Source: JBJXDT01 sp046153505
GTDB lineage: Bacteria; Pseudomonadota; Gammaproteobacteria; Burkholderiales; Methylophilaceae
Direction: 5' to 3'
Assembly (NCBI GenBank): GCA_046153505.1
Contig: JBJXDT010000127.1
Location: forward strand, 1 to 38,909
DNA length: 38,909 nucleotides
Positions 31,407 to 38,909 of this stretch are shown piece by piece; position 1 is the first letter of the stretch; the number at the start of each line of letters is the position of its first letter. The notes below the pieces were generated by a model that saw only the letters and a list, made by a program, of their open reading frames with translations, ran no database searches and was not told the origin of the DNA. A program made the position numbers and the translations under genes.

Positions 31407-33515
31407 GTGAGCTTAAACAAGATGAATATTCACTATGACATAACATTACTATTGTTATCAGTGCTTGCAAGCTGTGTTGCAACACTGATTGTGTTCGAAC
31501 TCATCGAGCGTCTGTACGTTTCATCTGCATCTATGAAAAAGACGTTACTTCCCATTTTTACGTTGATTATAGGCTCAAGCATTTGGGCCAACCACATCCT
31601 ACTTTCTTTTGCCTTTAAGTTGGATTTGGGGGAAGCAAGAAATGTATATCCCAGCATGTCATTTTTAGCATGGTCTTTTGCCTGCCTTACTGCTTTCCTG
31701 GTACTTAATGCCTGCAGTAGGCGTGTGCCAACCATTTTTAACATTGCTTCCACTGGAGTAATGGCTGGCGCGAGCACGCTTGCGATGTATTACTTTGACA
31801 GTGCATCTATCCATGGCTTTAAAACGCTGCCATCACCTGACCCATTTTTGACATTTGTTAGCCTAATCACGACGATGATAATAATCAGTGGCTTGACGTT
31901 TGCACTTTCTCGTCAAAAATCCTATTGGGGTGTTAATCCTATTACCGCCAAAATCTCGGCTTCGTTAGTAGTAACATTATGTTTAATAGGCATTCATGCG
32001 GCATTTGATCAAGCATTTGCGCATGGCGAAATAGTGACGAGCTCATCTATTACTACCGAATTTATGGGAATCATAATTAGCCTCGTCTTGCTTACTCTCA
32101 TTTTAATGTCATTTATATTTATATTGTTTTTTGAGAAACATGGTAAACAATTATTCAAATTCAGCCTCCTCAGTCCAAAAATGAACAATTCTGTAAAAAG
32201 TCATAGTTTTTTAGATAGTTTGACTAAATTACCCAACCGTTTAGCATTTCAAGAACACCTTGAAAGGGCGGCAAAACGCAGCGATCGCGCTGGCAACACT
32301 TTTGCTCTTGCGTATATTGATTTAGACCATTTCAAGCCAATTAATGATCAATACGGCCACCAAGTGGGTGATATTGTGTTAACCAGAGTAGCAGAAAGAC
32401 TTAATAATGCAATGCGCAGTTGCGATTTTGTTGCGCGAATAGGCGGAGATGAATTCGTTGCTATCTTCGAGCAAATTAAATCGAATGAGGATTTGAATCC
32501 AATTCTTGAGCGAGCGCTCAACTCTATCAAAGAGCCATTTATTGTAAACGATATTCTAATAGAGATTTCATGCTCTATCGGCATAGCCTTTTATCCTAAA
32601 GACGGTGACTTGGAAAAACTTATCGTTAGTGCTGACGCTGCCATGTACAAAGCAAAAGAAGGTGGGAAAAATCAATATAAGTTTTACGATACAAACATTG
32701 AACTCGCTTCAGACCAAATGCTTGAAATGCAACGAGATTTAAAAACTGCCATTGAGAAAAATCAGTTTAACTTAGCCTATTTGGCGAAGATTGATTGCAA
32801 AACACAAATGCCTGTTGGTGCAGAAGCACTTATTCGCTGGAATCATCCCACTAAAGGCAATATTCCACCAAAGGTTTTTTTACCAGTTGCGGAACGTTTT
32901 GGCTTAATCAATCAGATCAATGACTGGGTGGTTGAGGAATGCTGCCGAACCATATTCCATGCCAAAGAGTTTGGGATTGACCTGAATTTGTCTATCAACT
33001 TAAATAGCCAACAGTTCCGTAATCCTAATTTGGTAGAAGACATTACTAAACTGCTAGATTTTTACGAGGTAGATGCGCACAATTTAACGGTTGAAATCAA
33101 TGAAACTATCGCAGTCAAAAACCAAGCGCAATTCAAACTGTTGCTCTCCAAGTTTAAAGCTGTCGGCATACGCGTTGCATTGGATGATTTTGGCTTATAC
33201 CCAATCAGTTTGTCTTATTTACAAAATTTAAACGTGAACGAACTTAAACTCGACCGCGTTTTTGTATCAGAAATTAGCCAAAATGCCAACTCCAGAGCTT
33301 TGGCGGATGCGGTGATTCAATTAGCCCACGCACTCAAGCTGAATGTGGTGGCTGAGGGGGTTGAGAACGAAAGTCAACACGACACATTAATAGAATTAGG
33401 TTGCGACCACATGCAAGGATTTTTATTCTCCAAACCCGTACCCATGGAGAAACTCTTTAATCTTTACACACAACTTCAATTCAACTTTGAATCCACTAAC
33501 AAATTGTTAGCATAA
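31407..33515 (+). CDS. Membrane GGDEF-EAL protein with degenerate MHYT-like sensor
   Basis: A 702-residue c-di-GMP protein. Residues 1-243 hold about seven helices, like an MHYT sensor, but the signature is decayed: WANHILLSF (60-68), LAMYYFDSA (125-133) and LIGIHAAFDQ (193-202) stand where MHYT-type motifs belong. The GGDEF domain (about 265-430) is intact: GGDEF at 346-350 and an RxxD inhibitory site at 337-340. The EAL domain (about 445-690) keeps Glu473 (EAL), Asn531, Glu563, Asp593/594, Lys614, Glu650 and Gln670, but the usual YQP is YLA (458-460) and loop 6 reads DDFGLYPIS instead of DDFGTGYSS. It is likely a diguanylate cyclase with a weak or regulatory EAL domain (inference). The start is GTG 31407 or ATG 31422. 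Confidence 0.9.
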   Translation: MSLNKMNIHYDITLLLLSVLASCVATLIVFELIERLYVSSASMKKTLLPIFTLIIGSSIWANHILLSFAFKLDLGEARNVYPSMSFLAWSFACLTAFLVLNACSRRVPTIFNIASTGVMAGASTLAMYYFDSASIHGFKTLPSPDPFLTFVSLITTMIIISGLTFALSRQKSYWGVNPITAKISASLVVTLCLIGIHAAFDQAFAHGEIVTSSSITTEFMGIIISLVLLTLILMSFIFILFFEKHGKQLFKFSLLSPKMNNSVKSHSFLDSLTKLPNRLAFQEHLERAAKRSDRAGNTFALAYIDLDHFKPINDQYGHQVGDIVLTRVAERLNNAMRSCDFVARIGGDEFVAIFEQIKSNEDLNPILERALNSIKEPFIVNDILIEISCSIGIAFYPKDGDLEKLIVSADAAMYKAKEGGKNQYKFYDTNIELASDQMLEMQRDLKTAIEKNQFNLAYLAKIDCKTQMPVGAEALIRWNHPTKGNIPPKVFLPVAERFGLINQINDWVVEECCRTIFHAKEFGIDLNLSINLNSQQFRNPNLVEDITKLLDFYEVDAHNLTVEINETIAVKNQAQFKLLLSKFKAVGIRVALDDFGLYPISLSYLQNLNVNELKLDRVFVSEISQNANSRALADAVIQLAHALKLNVVAEGVENESQHDTLIELGCDHMQGFLFSKPVPMEKLFNLYTQLQFNFESTNKLLA

Positions 33516-33583
33516 GACAGTCAAACTTGTGCTTACATTCTGACTAACTGTTAAAATGGTGTTTACACTTATGGGTAAATACC

Positions 33584-33934
33584 ATGAAACTTTTCGGAAT
33601 TCCTAACTGCAACACCGTCAAAAAAGCCCGCGATTGGCTAGATGCTAATGGCGTGTCCTATGAGTTTCACGACTATAAAAAACAGGGTATTGACGAAGCA
33701 ACCCTTAACTGTTGGCTTTCACAACAGCCTTGGGAAAAGCTAATTAATCGTGCTGGCATGACGTGGCGCAATTTAAGCGACGCTGAAAAGACTGCAGTTA
33801 AAGACAATTCATCAGCAACAGCCCTTATGCAAAGCAAAACTTCCGTTATCAAACGTCCAATATTGGTTAAAGAGGACAAAATATTGGACTTAGGCTTTGA
33901 TGAGCCCGCTTATAGAAAGCTTTTTGAAAAATGA
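33584..33934 (+). CDS. ArsC/Spx-family thiol reductase YffB-like
   Basis: A 116-residue protein with the thioredoxin-like ArsC fold. PNCNTVKKARDWLD (about 7-20) contains the single conserved Cys9; KRPILV (about 90-95) is the ArsC-family Arg-Pro cis-proline motif. Unlike true arsenate reductases it matches the YffB subgroup commonly placed before dapE, for which glutathione-dependent thiol reduction is suggested but the role is unproven. It overlaps dapE by four bases (ATGA at 33931). A TAAAAT (33552-33557) may be its -10, so this operon could have its own promoter downstream of the GGDEF-EAL gene. Confidence 0.88.
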   Translation: MKLFGIPNCNTVKKARDWLDANGVSYEFHDYKKQGIDEATLNCWLSQQPWEKLINRAGMTWRNLSDAEKTAVKDNSSATALMQSKTSVIKRPILVKEDKILDLGFDEPAYRKLFEK

Positions 33935-35085
33935 CCATTAAAACTCAAACAGCCACTTTAGACTTAGCTATTGATTTACTGCGTCGTCAATCCAATACAC
34001 CACTCGATGCAGGTTGCCAAGAGTTATTAATTAGTCGGTTAGTGCCACTCGGCTTTAAAATTGAGCGTATGCGTTTTGGCGATGTGGATAACCTCTATGC
34101 GCGCCGTGGCACGACTAGCCCCTTATTGGCATTTGCTGGCCATACTGATGTTGTGCCCACTGGGCCGCTGGATAAATGGCATACCCCGCCTTTTGAGCCT
34201 ACAATCAAAGATGGTATGTTATATGCGCGCAGTGCGGCTGATATGAAAACTTCAATTGCCGCTTTCATCACCAGCATTGAAGAGTTTTTAGCTGAAAATC
34301 CCAACCACACTGGCTCAATTGCACTGTTAATTACGTCAGATGAAGAAGGCGTTGCGGTAGATGGTACCGTTAAAGTAGTGGAGGCATTAAAAGCTCGTGG
34401 CGAGCATTTTGATTATTGTATTGTGGGTGAACCTACCAGCAATAAGGTTGTGGGCGATATGATTAAAAACGGTCGTCGAGGCTCGCTCTCTGGGAGCCTA
34501 ACGGTTAAAGGTTTGCAAGGCCATATTGCTTATCCACATTTAGTTAAAAATCCTATTCATATGGTCGCACCCGCCATTAAAAACATGGTTGAAACCGAGT
34601 GGGATAGGGGTAACGAATACTTCCCGCCCACTTCTTGGCAAATCAGTAACATGAATGGCGGAACAGGCGCCACCAATGTGGTGCCTGGCGAAGTGGACAT
34701 TTTATTCAATTTTAGATTTTGCCCTGAACTCAATGGCGCAGGAAGTACTGAAGCCAATCTAAAATCGCGTGTTTACGCAATTTTAGATGCGCACAAGCTT
34801 GATTACGACTTGGTGTGGGAGTACTCCCCGCCATACATTACACCGCGCGGTAACTTAGTCGAAGCCATCGCAGAGGCTATACAGGAAAGTTATGGTGTAA
34901 TGCCCGAACTATCCACCACAGGCGGCACATCCGATGGGCGTTTTATTGCGGATATCTGCAAACAAGTCATTGAGTTTGGCCCACTTAACGCCACCATTCA
35001 CAAACTCAACGAGTGCGTGGCTGTCGCAGACATTGAACCACTTAAAGAAACCTATAAACTTACCATGCAAAAGTTGCTTAAATAA
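33931..35085 (+). CDS. dapE: Succinyl-diaminopimelate desuccinylase
   Basis: A 384-residue M20-family dizinc hydrolase that releases L,L-diaminopimelate and succinate. Metal and catalytic residues are His71 and Asp73 (AFAGHTDVVPTGP), Asp104 (SAADMKTS), the Glu138-Glu139 pair (SDEEG), Glu167 (VGEPTS) and a late His in NATIHKLNE. The dimerisation lid has RRGSLSGSLTVKGLQGHIAYPH. The 101-104 stretch reads SAAD where GAAD is more common, probably neutral. It is coupled at both ends: ATGA with the arsC-like gene and TAATG with prmB. Confidence 0.97.
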   Translation: MTIKTQTATLDLAIDLLRRQSNTPLDAGCQELLISRLVPLGFKIERMRFGDVDNLYARRGTTSPLLAFAGHTDVVPTGPLDKWHTPPFEPTIKDGMLYARSAADMKTSIAAFITSIEEFLAENPNHTGSIALLITSDEEGVAVDGTVKVVEALKARGEHFDYCIVGEPTSNKVVGDMIKNGRRGSLSGSLTVKGLQGHIAYPHLVKNPIHMVAPAIKNMVETEWDRGNEYFPPTSWQISNMNGGTGATNVVPGEVDILFNFRFCPELNGAGSTEANLKSRVYAILDAHKLDYDLVWEYSPPYITPRGNLVEAIAEAIQESYGVMPELSTTGGTSDGRFIADICKQVIEFGPLNATIHKLNECVAVADIEPLKETYKLTMQKLLK

Positions 35086-35972
35086 TGCAACAACTCTACA
35101 CAATAAGAGACTGGTTACGTTATAGCGTTAGTCAGTTTGAAGCATCGGATATCTTTTATGGGCATGGCACTGATAACAGCTATGATGAAGCAGTATGGCT
35201 CATCATGACCGCCCTTCATTTGCCCATGGACACACTCAACAATTTTTTAGATGCGCGCCTCACAGAGATTGAGCGCGACCACCTAGCCAACCTACTAGAA
35301 AGGCGCGTTAGGAAGCACACCCCTACTGCCTATTTGGTCAACAAGGCATGGTTGCAAGGCTATGAGTTTTATGTGGACGAACGGGTCATTGTGCCGCGTT
35401 CGTTTATTGCTGAGCTGCTAGTGAGCGAAGCCCTAACTCCTTGGATAGAACACCCAGAATTAGTGCAATCTGCGGCAGATATTTGTACAGGTAGTGGCTG
35501 CTTGGGCGTGTTGTTGGCGGATGCATTTCCCGATGCAGGGGTTGACGTCGTGGATATTTCTGCTGATGCTATCGAAGTTTGCCATATCAACATTGCTAAA
35601 TATGGCCTTGAAGAACGTATAAGTGCCATTCAATCAGATATGTTCACAGGGCTAAAAGACAAAACCTACGACCTAATCATCAGCAACCCACCCTATGTCG
35701 ACGCACCAAGCATGGCGTTATTACCCAAAGAATATCAAAATGAACCGCAATTAGCGCTTGGTAGTGGCACAGATGGTTTAGACCATACACATACTTTAAT
35801 ACGAGAAGCGCCAAAGTATCTAAACGAGGGTGGAGTTTTGGTGGTAGAGATTGGTCACAATCGTGACGCTTTGTTAGACGCTTACCCCAACTTATCGTTT
35901 ACTTGGCTTGAAACAATTTCAGGTAACCAGTTTGTGTTTTTACTGACAAAAGAACAATTAGAGTCTTGCTAA
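35085..35972 (+). CDS. prmB: Ribosomal protein L3 N5-glutamine methyltransferase PrmB
   Basis: A 295-residue enzyme that methylates a glutamine of ribosomal protein L3. Motif I is ADICTGSGCLGV (131-142), the acidic loop is VDVVDISADA and the substrate motif is NPPYVD at 201-206. The N-terminal helical domain (TAYLVNKAWLQGYEFYVDERVIVPRSFIAELL) has VPRSFIAE, the PrmB form, rather than the VPRPETE of PrmC. The ATG shares its A with the dapE stop (TAATG), so it is translationally coupled. It ends the dap run, followed by a 237-base gap. Confidence 0.94.
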   Translation: MQQLYTIRDWLRYSVSQFEASDIFYGHGTDNSYDEAVWLIMTALHLPMDTLNNFLDARLTEIERDHLANLLERRVRKHTPTAYLVNKAWLQGYEFYVDERVIVPRSFIAELLVSEALTPWIEHPELVQSAADICTGSGCLGVLLADAFPDAGVDVVDISADAIEVCHINIAKYGLEERISAIQSDMFTGLKDKTYDLIISNPPYVDAPSMALLPKEYQNEPQLALGSGTDGLDHTHTLIREAPKYLNEGGVLVVEIGHNRDALLDAYPNLSFTWLETISGNQFVFLLTKEQLESC

Positions 35973-36110
35973 TAATTAATAAAAGTTAAGTCAACAATCA
36001 GCATCTTCAGGCTCAGTCTTCCAGAAAAAAATGCACTAGTTTTATTTATCCAAAAATTCCTGCTCTGGCATATTAATTGCTGATATTACTATATGCAGCA
36101 CTTTTTTCTA

Positions 36111-36147
36111 AATAACATTATAAAAATCAATATTTTATAATGTTATT
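36111..36147. repeat. Perfect 15-bp AT-rich inverted repeat
   Basis: AATAACATTATAAAA (36111-36125) is perfectly complementary to TTTTATAATGTTATT (36133-36147), with the loop ATCAATA. It lies in the 237-base gap between prmB and the 50-codon ORF, 139 bases after the prmB stop and 62 bases before the ORF start. It is too long and exact to expect by chance in a gap this size. It could be an operator for a dimeric regulator, a transcription terminator without a U-run, or a small element end. The rest of the gap is AT-rich with no other structure seen. Confidence 0.8.
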
Positions 36148-36209
36148 AAGTTGAATAAGTGTCGGAAAAATAGCGATATGTAGATTTATTGACAATGTAA
36201 AGGAAAAAA

Positions 36210-36362
36210 ATGGAACAGCATCTACCTGCAAAATTGGAAAACTTTAAACCTTTGTTCCAAAAACACGTCTATGAGGCCATGGAATTTGACAAACTTTTGC
36301 TCGAGGCTTACTACCAGAATAATCAGAAAACCGCAGTGAATACGCAGCAGTTTAAGAACTAA
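36210..36362 (+). CDS. Small unknown protein, 50 residues
   Basis: A short frame with ATG at 36210, preceded by AAAGGA six bases upstream, a better ribosome site than many confident genes here, and ending with TAA at 36360-36362. The product is soluble and helical: EQHLPAKLENFKPLFQKHVY, then EAMEFDKLLLEAYYQNNQ and a polar tail. I do not recognise it. The stop overlaps the end of the convergent rluB gene by four bases. There is no terminator between them, so the transcripts would overlap. The good ribosome site and amphipathic pattern support a real gene; the absence of a family match limits confidence. Confidence 0.55.
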   Translation: MEQHLPAKLENFKPLFQKHVYEAMEFDKLLLEAYYQNNQKTAVNTQQFKN

Positions 36363-37462
36363 CCACGCCCACGATTGCGGTCACTCTTGTTTTGCATGGC
36401 CGGTGCATCACCACGCACACGGCGGTTTACATTTGATTTTCTTTGCGATTTAGGTTTTGTTTCACCAACTTTGCCCCTGCCTTGTGAGCCAATATCCGCG
36501 CGGGCTCCAGAGGTATCTCTTTCACGTGGTGCGCGATTTAACACGCTACCACGTTGTTTACGCACTTTCGCTGTGAACACACTCGTTACTTTATCCTTTT
36601 CACGATGACTCAACTGTTTAAGCGGCGCGCTTGGTACAGGCAATTCTGCCCACTCAAGCAATTTCACCACTTCTTTTTGTTCCAGTTTTAACATCAAGCC
36701 ACGTTTGACTCTAGGGGGTAATGCAATTGGCCCAAAGCGCACGCGCATGAGACGGCTTACTGGTAATTGAAATGCTTCAAACAAGCGCCGTACTTCGCGA
36801 TTGCGCCCTTCCTTAATCACTACCTGATACCACTTGTTTGCACCTTCACCACCATTACTATAGATGCTCTCAAATTTTGCCACGCCATCTTCCAGCTCTA
36901 TGCCTTGCGTGAGTTGCAACATCTGACCTTCGGTCAATTCACCCAAAATACGCACCGCATATTCGCGCTCTACCTCGTAGCGCGGGTGCATCAATCGGTT
37001 GGCCAGTTCACCTGAAGTCGTAAAAATCAACAAACCACTTGTGTTCATATCCAAACGCCCAATCGCAATCCACTTGCCTTGCTTGATGCGTGGCAGTTTA
37101 TCGAACACACTTGCACGTCCTTCTGGATCATCTGCACTCACAATTTCACCTTCTGGCTTGTGATAAAGGAGTACTTGAGGTAACTCTGGCGCAAATGGTA
37201 ACTGCACCAAGCGGCCATCCACGCGCACTTGATCGCTCTCAATCACGGCCGCACCCACCGTTGCCAAGTGTCCGTTCACACTAACGCGACCATCTTCGAT
37301 GAGTTTTTCCATATCACGGCGCGAACCCATGCCTGCCAATGCAAGCAATTTGTGCAAGCGCTGCGAAGCAGTTTGACTAGTCTCGCCAGCAGCCGCATCA
37401 ATATTGGCTTCTGGGGCATATCTTTTGGGAGCTTGATGAGGAGATTTGTGTGGACGTGCCAT
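36359..37462 (-). CDS. rluB: 23S rRNA pseudouridine-2605 synthase RluB
   Basis: A 367-residue enzyme. An S4 RNA-binding domain lies at about 33-80 (QRLHKLLALAGMGSRRDMEKLIEDGRV, given in part: LHKLLALAGMGSRRDMEKLI). The catalytic aspartate is Asp138 in IGRLDMNTSGLL, followed by RLMHPRYEVEREYAV and the KEGRNREVRRLFEA motif (about 218-231) of the RsuA/RluB/E/F group. A basic arginine/lysine/glycine-rich tail from about 300 to the end is typical of betaproteobacterial RluB and probably binds rRNA. It follows scpB with a 51-base gap and probably shares its transcript, an arrangement common in proteobacteria. Confidence 0.94.
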   Translation of the reverse strand: MARPHKSPHQAPKRYAPEANIDAAAGETSQTASQRLHKLLALAGMGSRRDMEKLIEDGRVSVNGHLATVGAAVIESDQVRVDGRLVQLPFAPELPQVLLYHKPEGEIVSADDPEGRASVFDKLPRIKQGKWIAIGRLDMNTSGLLIFTTSGELANRLMHPRYEVEREYAVRILGELTEGQMLQLTQGIELEDGVAKFESIYSNGGEGANKWYQVVIKEGRNREVRRLFEAFQLPVSRLMRVRFGPIALPPRVKRGLMLKLEQKEVVKLLEWAELPVPSAPLKQLSHREKDKVTSVFTAKVRKQRGSVLNRAPRERDTSGARADIGSQGRGKVGETKPKSQRKSNVNRRVRGDAPAMQNKSDRNRGRG

Positions 37463-37513
37463 GATGAGCGCTTAGACTAAAACGCTATTTTACCGCAGTT
37501 GTGACATAAACCT

Positions 37514-38065
37514 TTAAGAATCGAGCGGAATTTCACTTTGAGCGAAATCATCCATCGGTGGTAGCTCAGCTAGCGAGCGCAAGTTTAGGTCATCCAAAAA
37601 ATGCTTAGTCGTTGCATATAGTGATGGCCTACCAGGCACTTCGCGTTGCCCAACCACATCAATCCAATCACGCTCTTGTAGTTGGCGCATTACATTTGGA
37701 TTCACTGCCACACCCCGTATTTGCTCAATATCACCGCGTGTCACAGGTTGGCGATAGGCAATAATTGCCAAAGTTTCCATTACTGCACGTGAGTATTTTG
37801 CTTGGCGTTCAGGGCTAAGGCGCATAATAAATTCGCTATATGTTTTCTTGGCTTGAAAGCGGTAGCCCGACGCCACTTGTACTAGCTCTAGCGTTTTTTC
37901 TGCCCAGTCTGTTTTTAATTCGTCCAGCAACATGCGCAAAGTCGTGCGTTCCATGCGACCAGCGAACAATTTAAGCAGCTCGTCTAAACTCAAAGGCTGA
38001 CCCGCTGTAAGTAGCGCGGCCTCTAAAATCTGCTTCATCTCATCAATATTTCCAGGTTCAGACAT
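37514..38065 (-). CDS. scpB: Segregation and condensation protein B
   Basis: A 183-residue winged-helix protein. MKQILEAALLTAGQPLSLDELLKLF is the first winged helix (given in part: ILEAALLTAGQPLSLDELL) and AVMETLAIIAYRQPVTRGDIEQIRGV (in part: METLAIIAYRQPVTRGDI) with LYATTKHFLDDLNL completes the ScpB pattern. Two copies bind the ScpA linker and load onto the SMC dimer, forming the condensin-like complex for chromosome segregation. It lies five bases after scpA. The smc gene is not in the window. Confidence 0.95.
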   Translation of the reverse strand: MSEPGNIDEMKQILEAALLTAGQPLSLDELLKLFAGRMERTTLRMLLDELKTDWAEKTLELVQVASGYRFQAKKTYSEFIMRLSPERQAKYSRAVMETLAIIAYRQPVTRGDIEQIRGVAVNPNVMRQLQERDWIDVVGQREVPGRPSLYATTKHFLDDLNLRSLAELPPMDDFAQSEIPLDS

Positions 38066-38070
38066 TCTAC

Positions 38071-38853
38071 TTAACTCACATTTGCTTGTAGATAAATCGG
38101 CGAAAACGCCTGACTTTGTGTGATACGAATCAAACCTTCTTTTGCCAGCTCCAGAATCGCTAAAAAATTCACCACTAGCTTGGCGACTCCTTCTGTCGTC
38201 ATATCAAATAATTGCGAAAATTCCGTCATACCATCGGTTTTCAATCGTCGCAGAATCTGGCTCATATGTTCACGTACTGAAAGCTCCTCGCGCCCGATTT
38301 TGTGATGTGAATTGAGTTTTGCGCGCTTCAGCACATTGCGCCAGGCTTCTACCAGCTCATCCACACTCACTTCCGGCGGTTTTATTTCCGAAATATGCTG
38401 ATAATACGCAGCCGCAACCGTAATATCCACGCCCACTTGCGGCATTGCATCCAAACGTGCTGCAGCGAGTTTAATCGCCTCGTACTCCATCAAACGCCTC
38501 ACCAATTCAGCGCGCGGATCATCTTCCTCAGCCACTTCAGTAGGTTTTGGCAACAACATGCGCGATTTAATCTCAATCAACATCGCCGACATTAGCAAAT
38601 AATCCGCCGCGAGTTCCAACTTAATTACCTTCATTTTCTCTACATACACCATATATTGTGCAGTCAATTGCGCCATAGGAATATCGAGAATATCTAAATT
38701 GTGTTTGCGGATGAGGTAAAGCAATAAATCGAGTGGGCCTTCAAAGGTTTCTAAAAACACCTCTAATGCATCTGGTGGAATATATAAATCCTGCGGCAAC
38801 TCGCTCAGCGTTTCGCCATTAATCTTAATTTCCGAATTAAGCTGTAATTGCAT
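38071..38853 (-). CDS. scpA: Segregation and condensation protein A (kleisin)
   Basis: A 260-residue kleisin. The N-terminal FEGPLDLLLYLIRKHNLDILDIP motif (in part: FEGPLDLLLYLIRKHN, about 34-49) binds the SMC neck, the helical ADYLLMSAMLIEIKSRMLLP segment (83-102) follows, and the C-terminal winged helix near residues 195-250 caps the SMC head. It works with ScpB and SMC in chromosome compaction and segregation. Its ATG shares its A with the stop of the preceding SMR-type gene (TAATG), so translation may be coupled to that transporter. Confidence 0.95.
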   Translation of the reverse strand: MQLQLNSEIKINGETLSELPQDLYIPPDALEVFLETFEGPLDLLLYLIRKHNLDILDIPMAQLTAQYMVYVEKMKVIKLELAADYLLMSAMLIEIKSRMLLPKPTEVAEEDDPRAELVRRLMEYEAIKLAAARLDAMPQVGVDITVAAAYYQHISEIKPPEVSVDELVEAWRNVLKRAKLNSHHKIGREELSVREHMSQILRRLKTDGMTEFSQLFDMTTEGVAKLVVNFLAILELAKEGLIRITQSQAFSPIYLQANVS

Positions 38854-38909
38854 TAATGCCCTATTGATTTCGAAAACACGTTAATGACAACTACCCCTGC
38901 AACAATGAG
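38853..38909 (-). CDS. C-terminal end of a small multidrug resistance (SMR) transporter
   Basis: The last 18 codons and TAA stop of a gene whose beginning lies beyond the window. The residues LIVAGVVVINVFSKSIGH resemble the end of E. coli EmrE (a fourth helix with AGV..IN..S and a short polar His-ending tail). SMR proteins are four-helix proton-coupled exporters of cationic compounds. The call rests on 18 residues, so it needs the adjoining sequence. The stop overlaps the scpA start by one base. Confidence 0.6.
   Translation of the reverse strand, partial: LIVAGVVVINVFSKSIGH

Noticed and set aside
36189..36194. TTGACA as promoter -35 for the 50-codon ORF
   Set aside because: It lies only 15 bases before the ATG, and no -10 fits between it and the coding start.
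36375..37480. Several plus-strand frames across rluB
   Set aside because: Antisense to rluB; cysteine, serine and histidine-rich translations typical of reverse-strand shadows.

Overview
The window reads as ordinary chromosome of a moderately AT-rich betaproteobacterium. Dense operons, the moxR-DUF58-transglutaminase-tadA run, the dapD/arsC/dapE/prmB run and scpA-scpB-rluB suggest Nitrosomonadales, possibly Methylophilaceae (Methylotenera-like). That placement rests on family recognition and gene order, not on a search. I found no rRNA, tRNA, CRISPR, insertion sequence or prophage. Both edges cut genes: a thioredoxin on the left, and on the right an SMR-type multidrug transporter of which only the last 18 codons remain.

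Layout. (1) 1-3249, minus: pirin, YceI, Old Yellow Enzyme, nitroreductase and thioredoxin, closely spaced, look like one redox/electrophile-stress operon. (2) 3337-8079, plus: a PsiE-like membrane protein, then MoxR ATPase, DUF58 protein, TgpA-like transglutaminase and TadA, the last three joined by 4-base overlaps. (3) 8112-12729, minus: YdcH, a BI-1/YccA membrane protein, a YwqK-type repeat protein, NagZ, an iron-sulfur photolyase and a DUF2256 zinc ribbon. (4) 12823-18628, minus: a methyltransferase, a YhhQ queuosine-precursor transporter, and a peptide ABC importer (binding protein and two permeases, no ATPase) with an L,D-transpeptidase and a 98-residue unknown built into the same overlapping gene chain. 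(5) 18731-19135, plus: DoxX, with a Fur-box-like sequence over its promoter. (6) 19165-26140, minus: RlmD, a 3'-5' exonuclease, an unknown 158-residue protein with a well-formed promoter/operator region, then dsbB-cysM-ydbH-ynbE-ydbL. (7) 26189-36362, plus: XseA, Kup, an M48 lipoprotein protease, DapD, a membrane GGDEF-EAL protein, ArsC/YffB, DapE, PrmB and a 50-residue small ORF. (8) 36359-38909, minus: RluB, ScpB, ScpA and the SMR tail.

How genes work together: DapD and DapE are two steps of the succinylase route to diaminopimelate and lysine. NagZ, the L,D-transpeptidase and the peptide importer all touch peptidoglycan. YdbH-YnbE-YdbL form an envelope-spanning lipid-transport module. ScpA/ScpB act with SMC in chromosome segregation.

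Most unusual items: a GGDEF-EAL protein whose seven-helix N-terminus looks like an MHYT sensor with its signature residues lost, and whose EAL active site is also altered, sitting inside the dap cluster; a consensus-like promoter overlapped by a 24-base palindrome and preceded by a second inverted repeat (22114-22187) in front of genes of unknown function; a perfect 15-bp inverted repeat (36111-36147) upstream of an unannotated 50-codon ORF; and the L,D-transpeptidase/peptide-importer operon. I do not see a clearly new multi-gene defence or mobile system.
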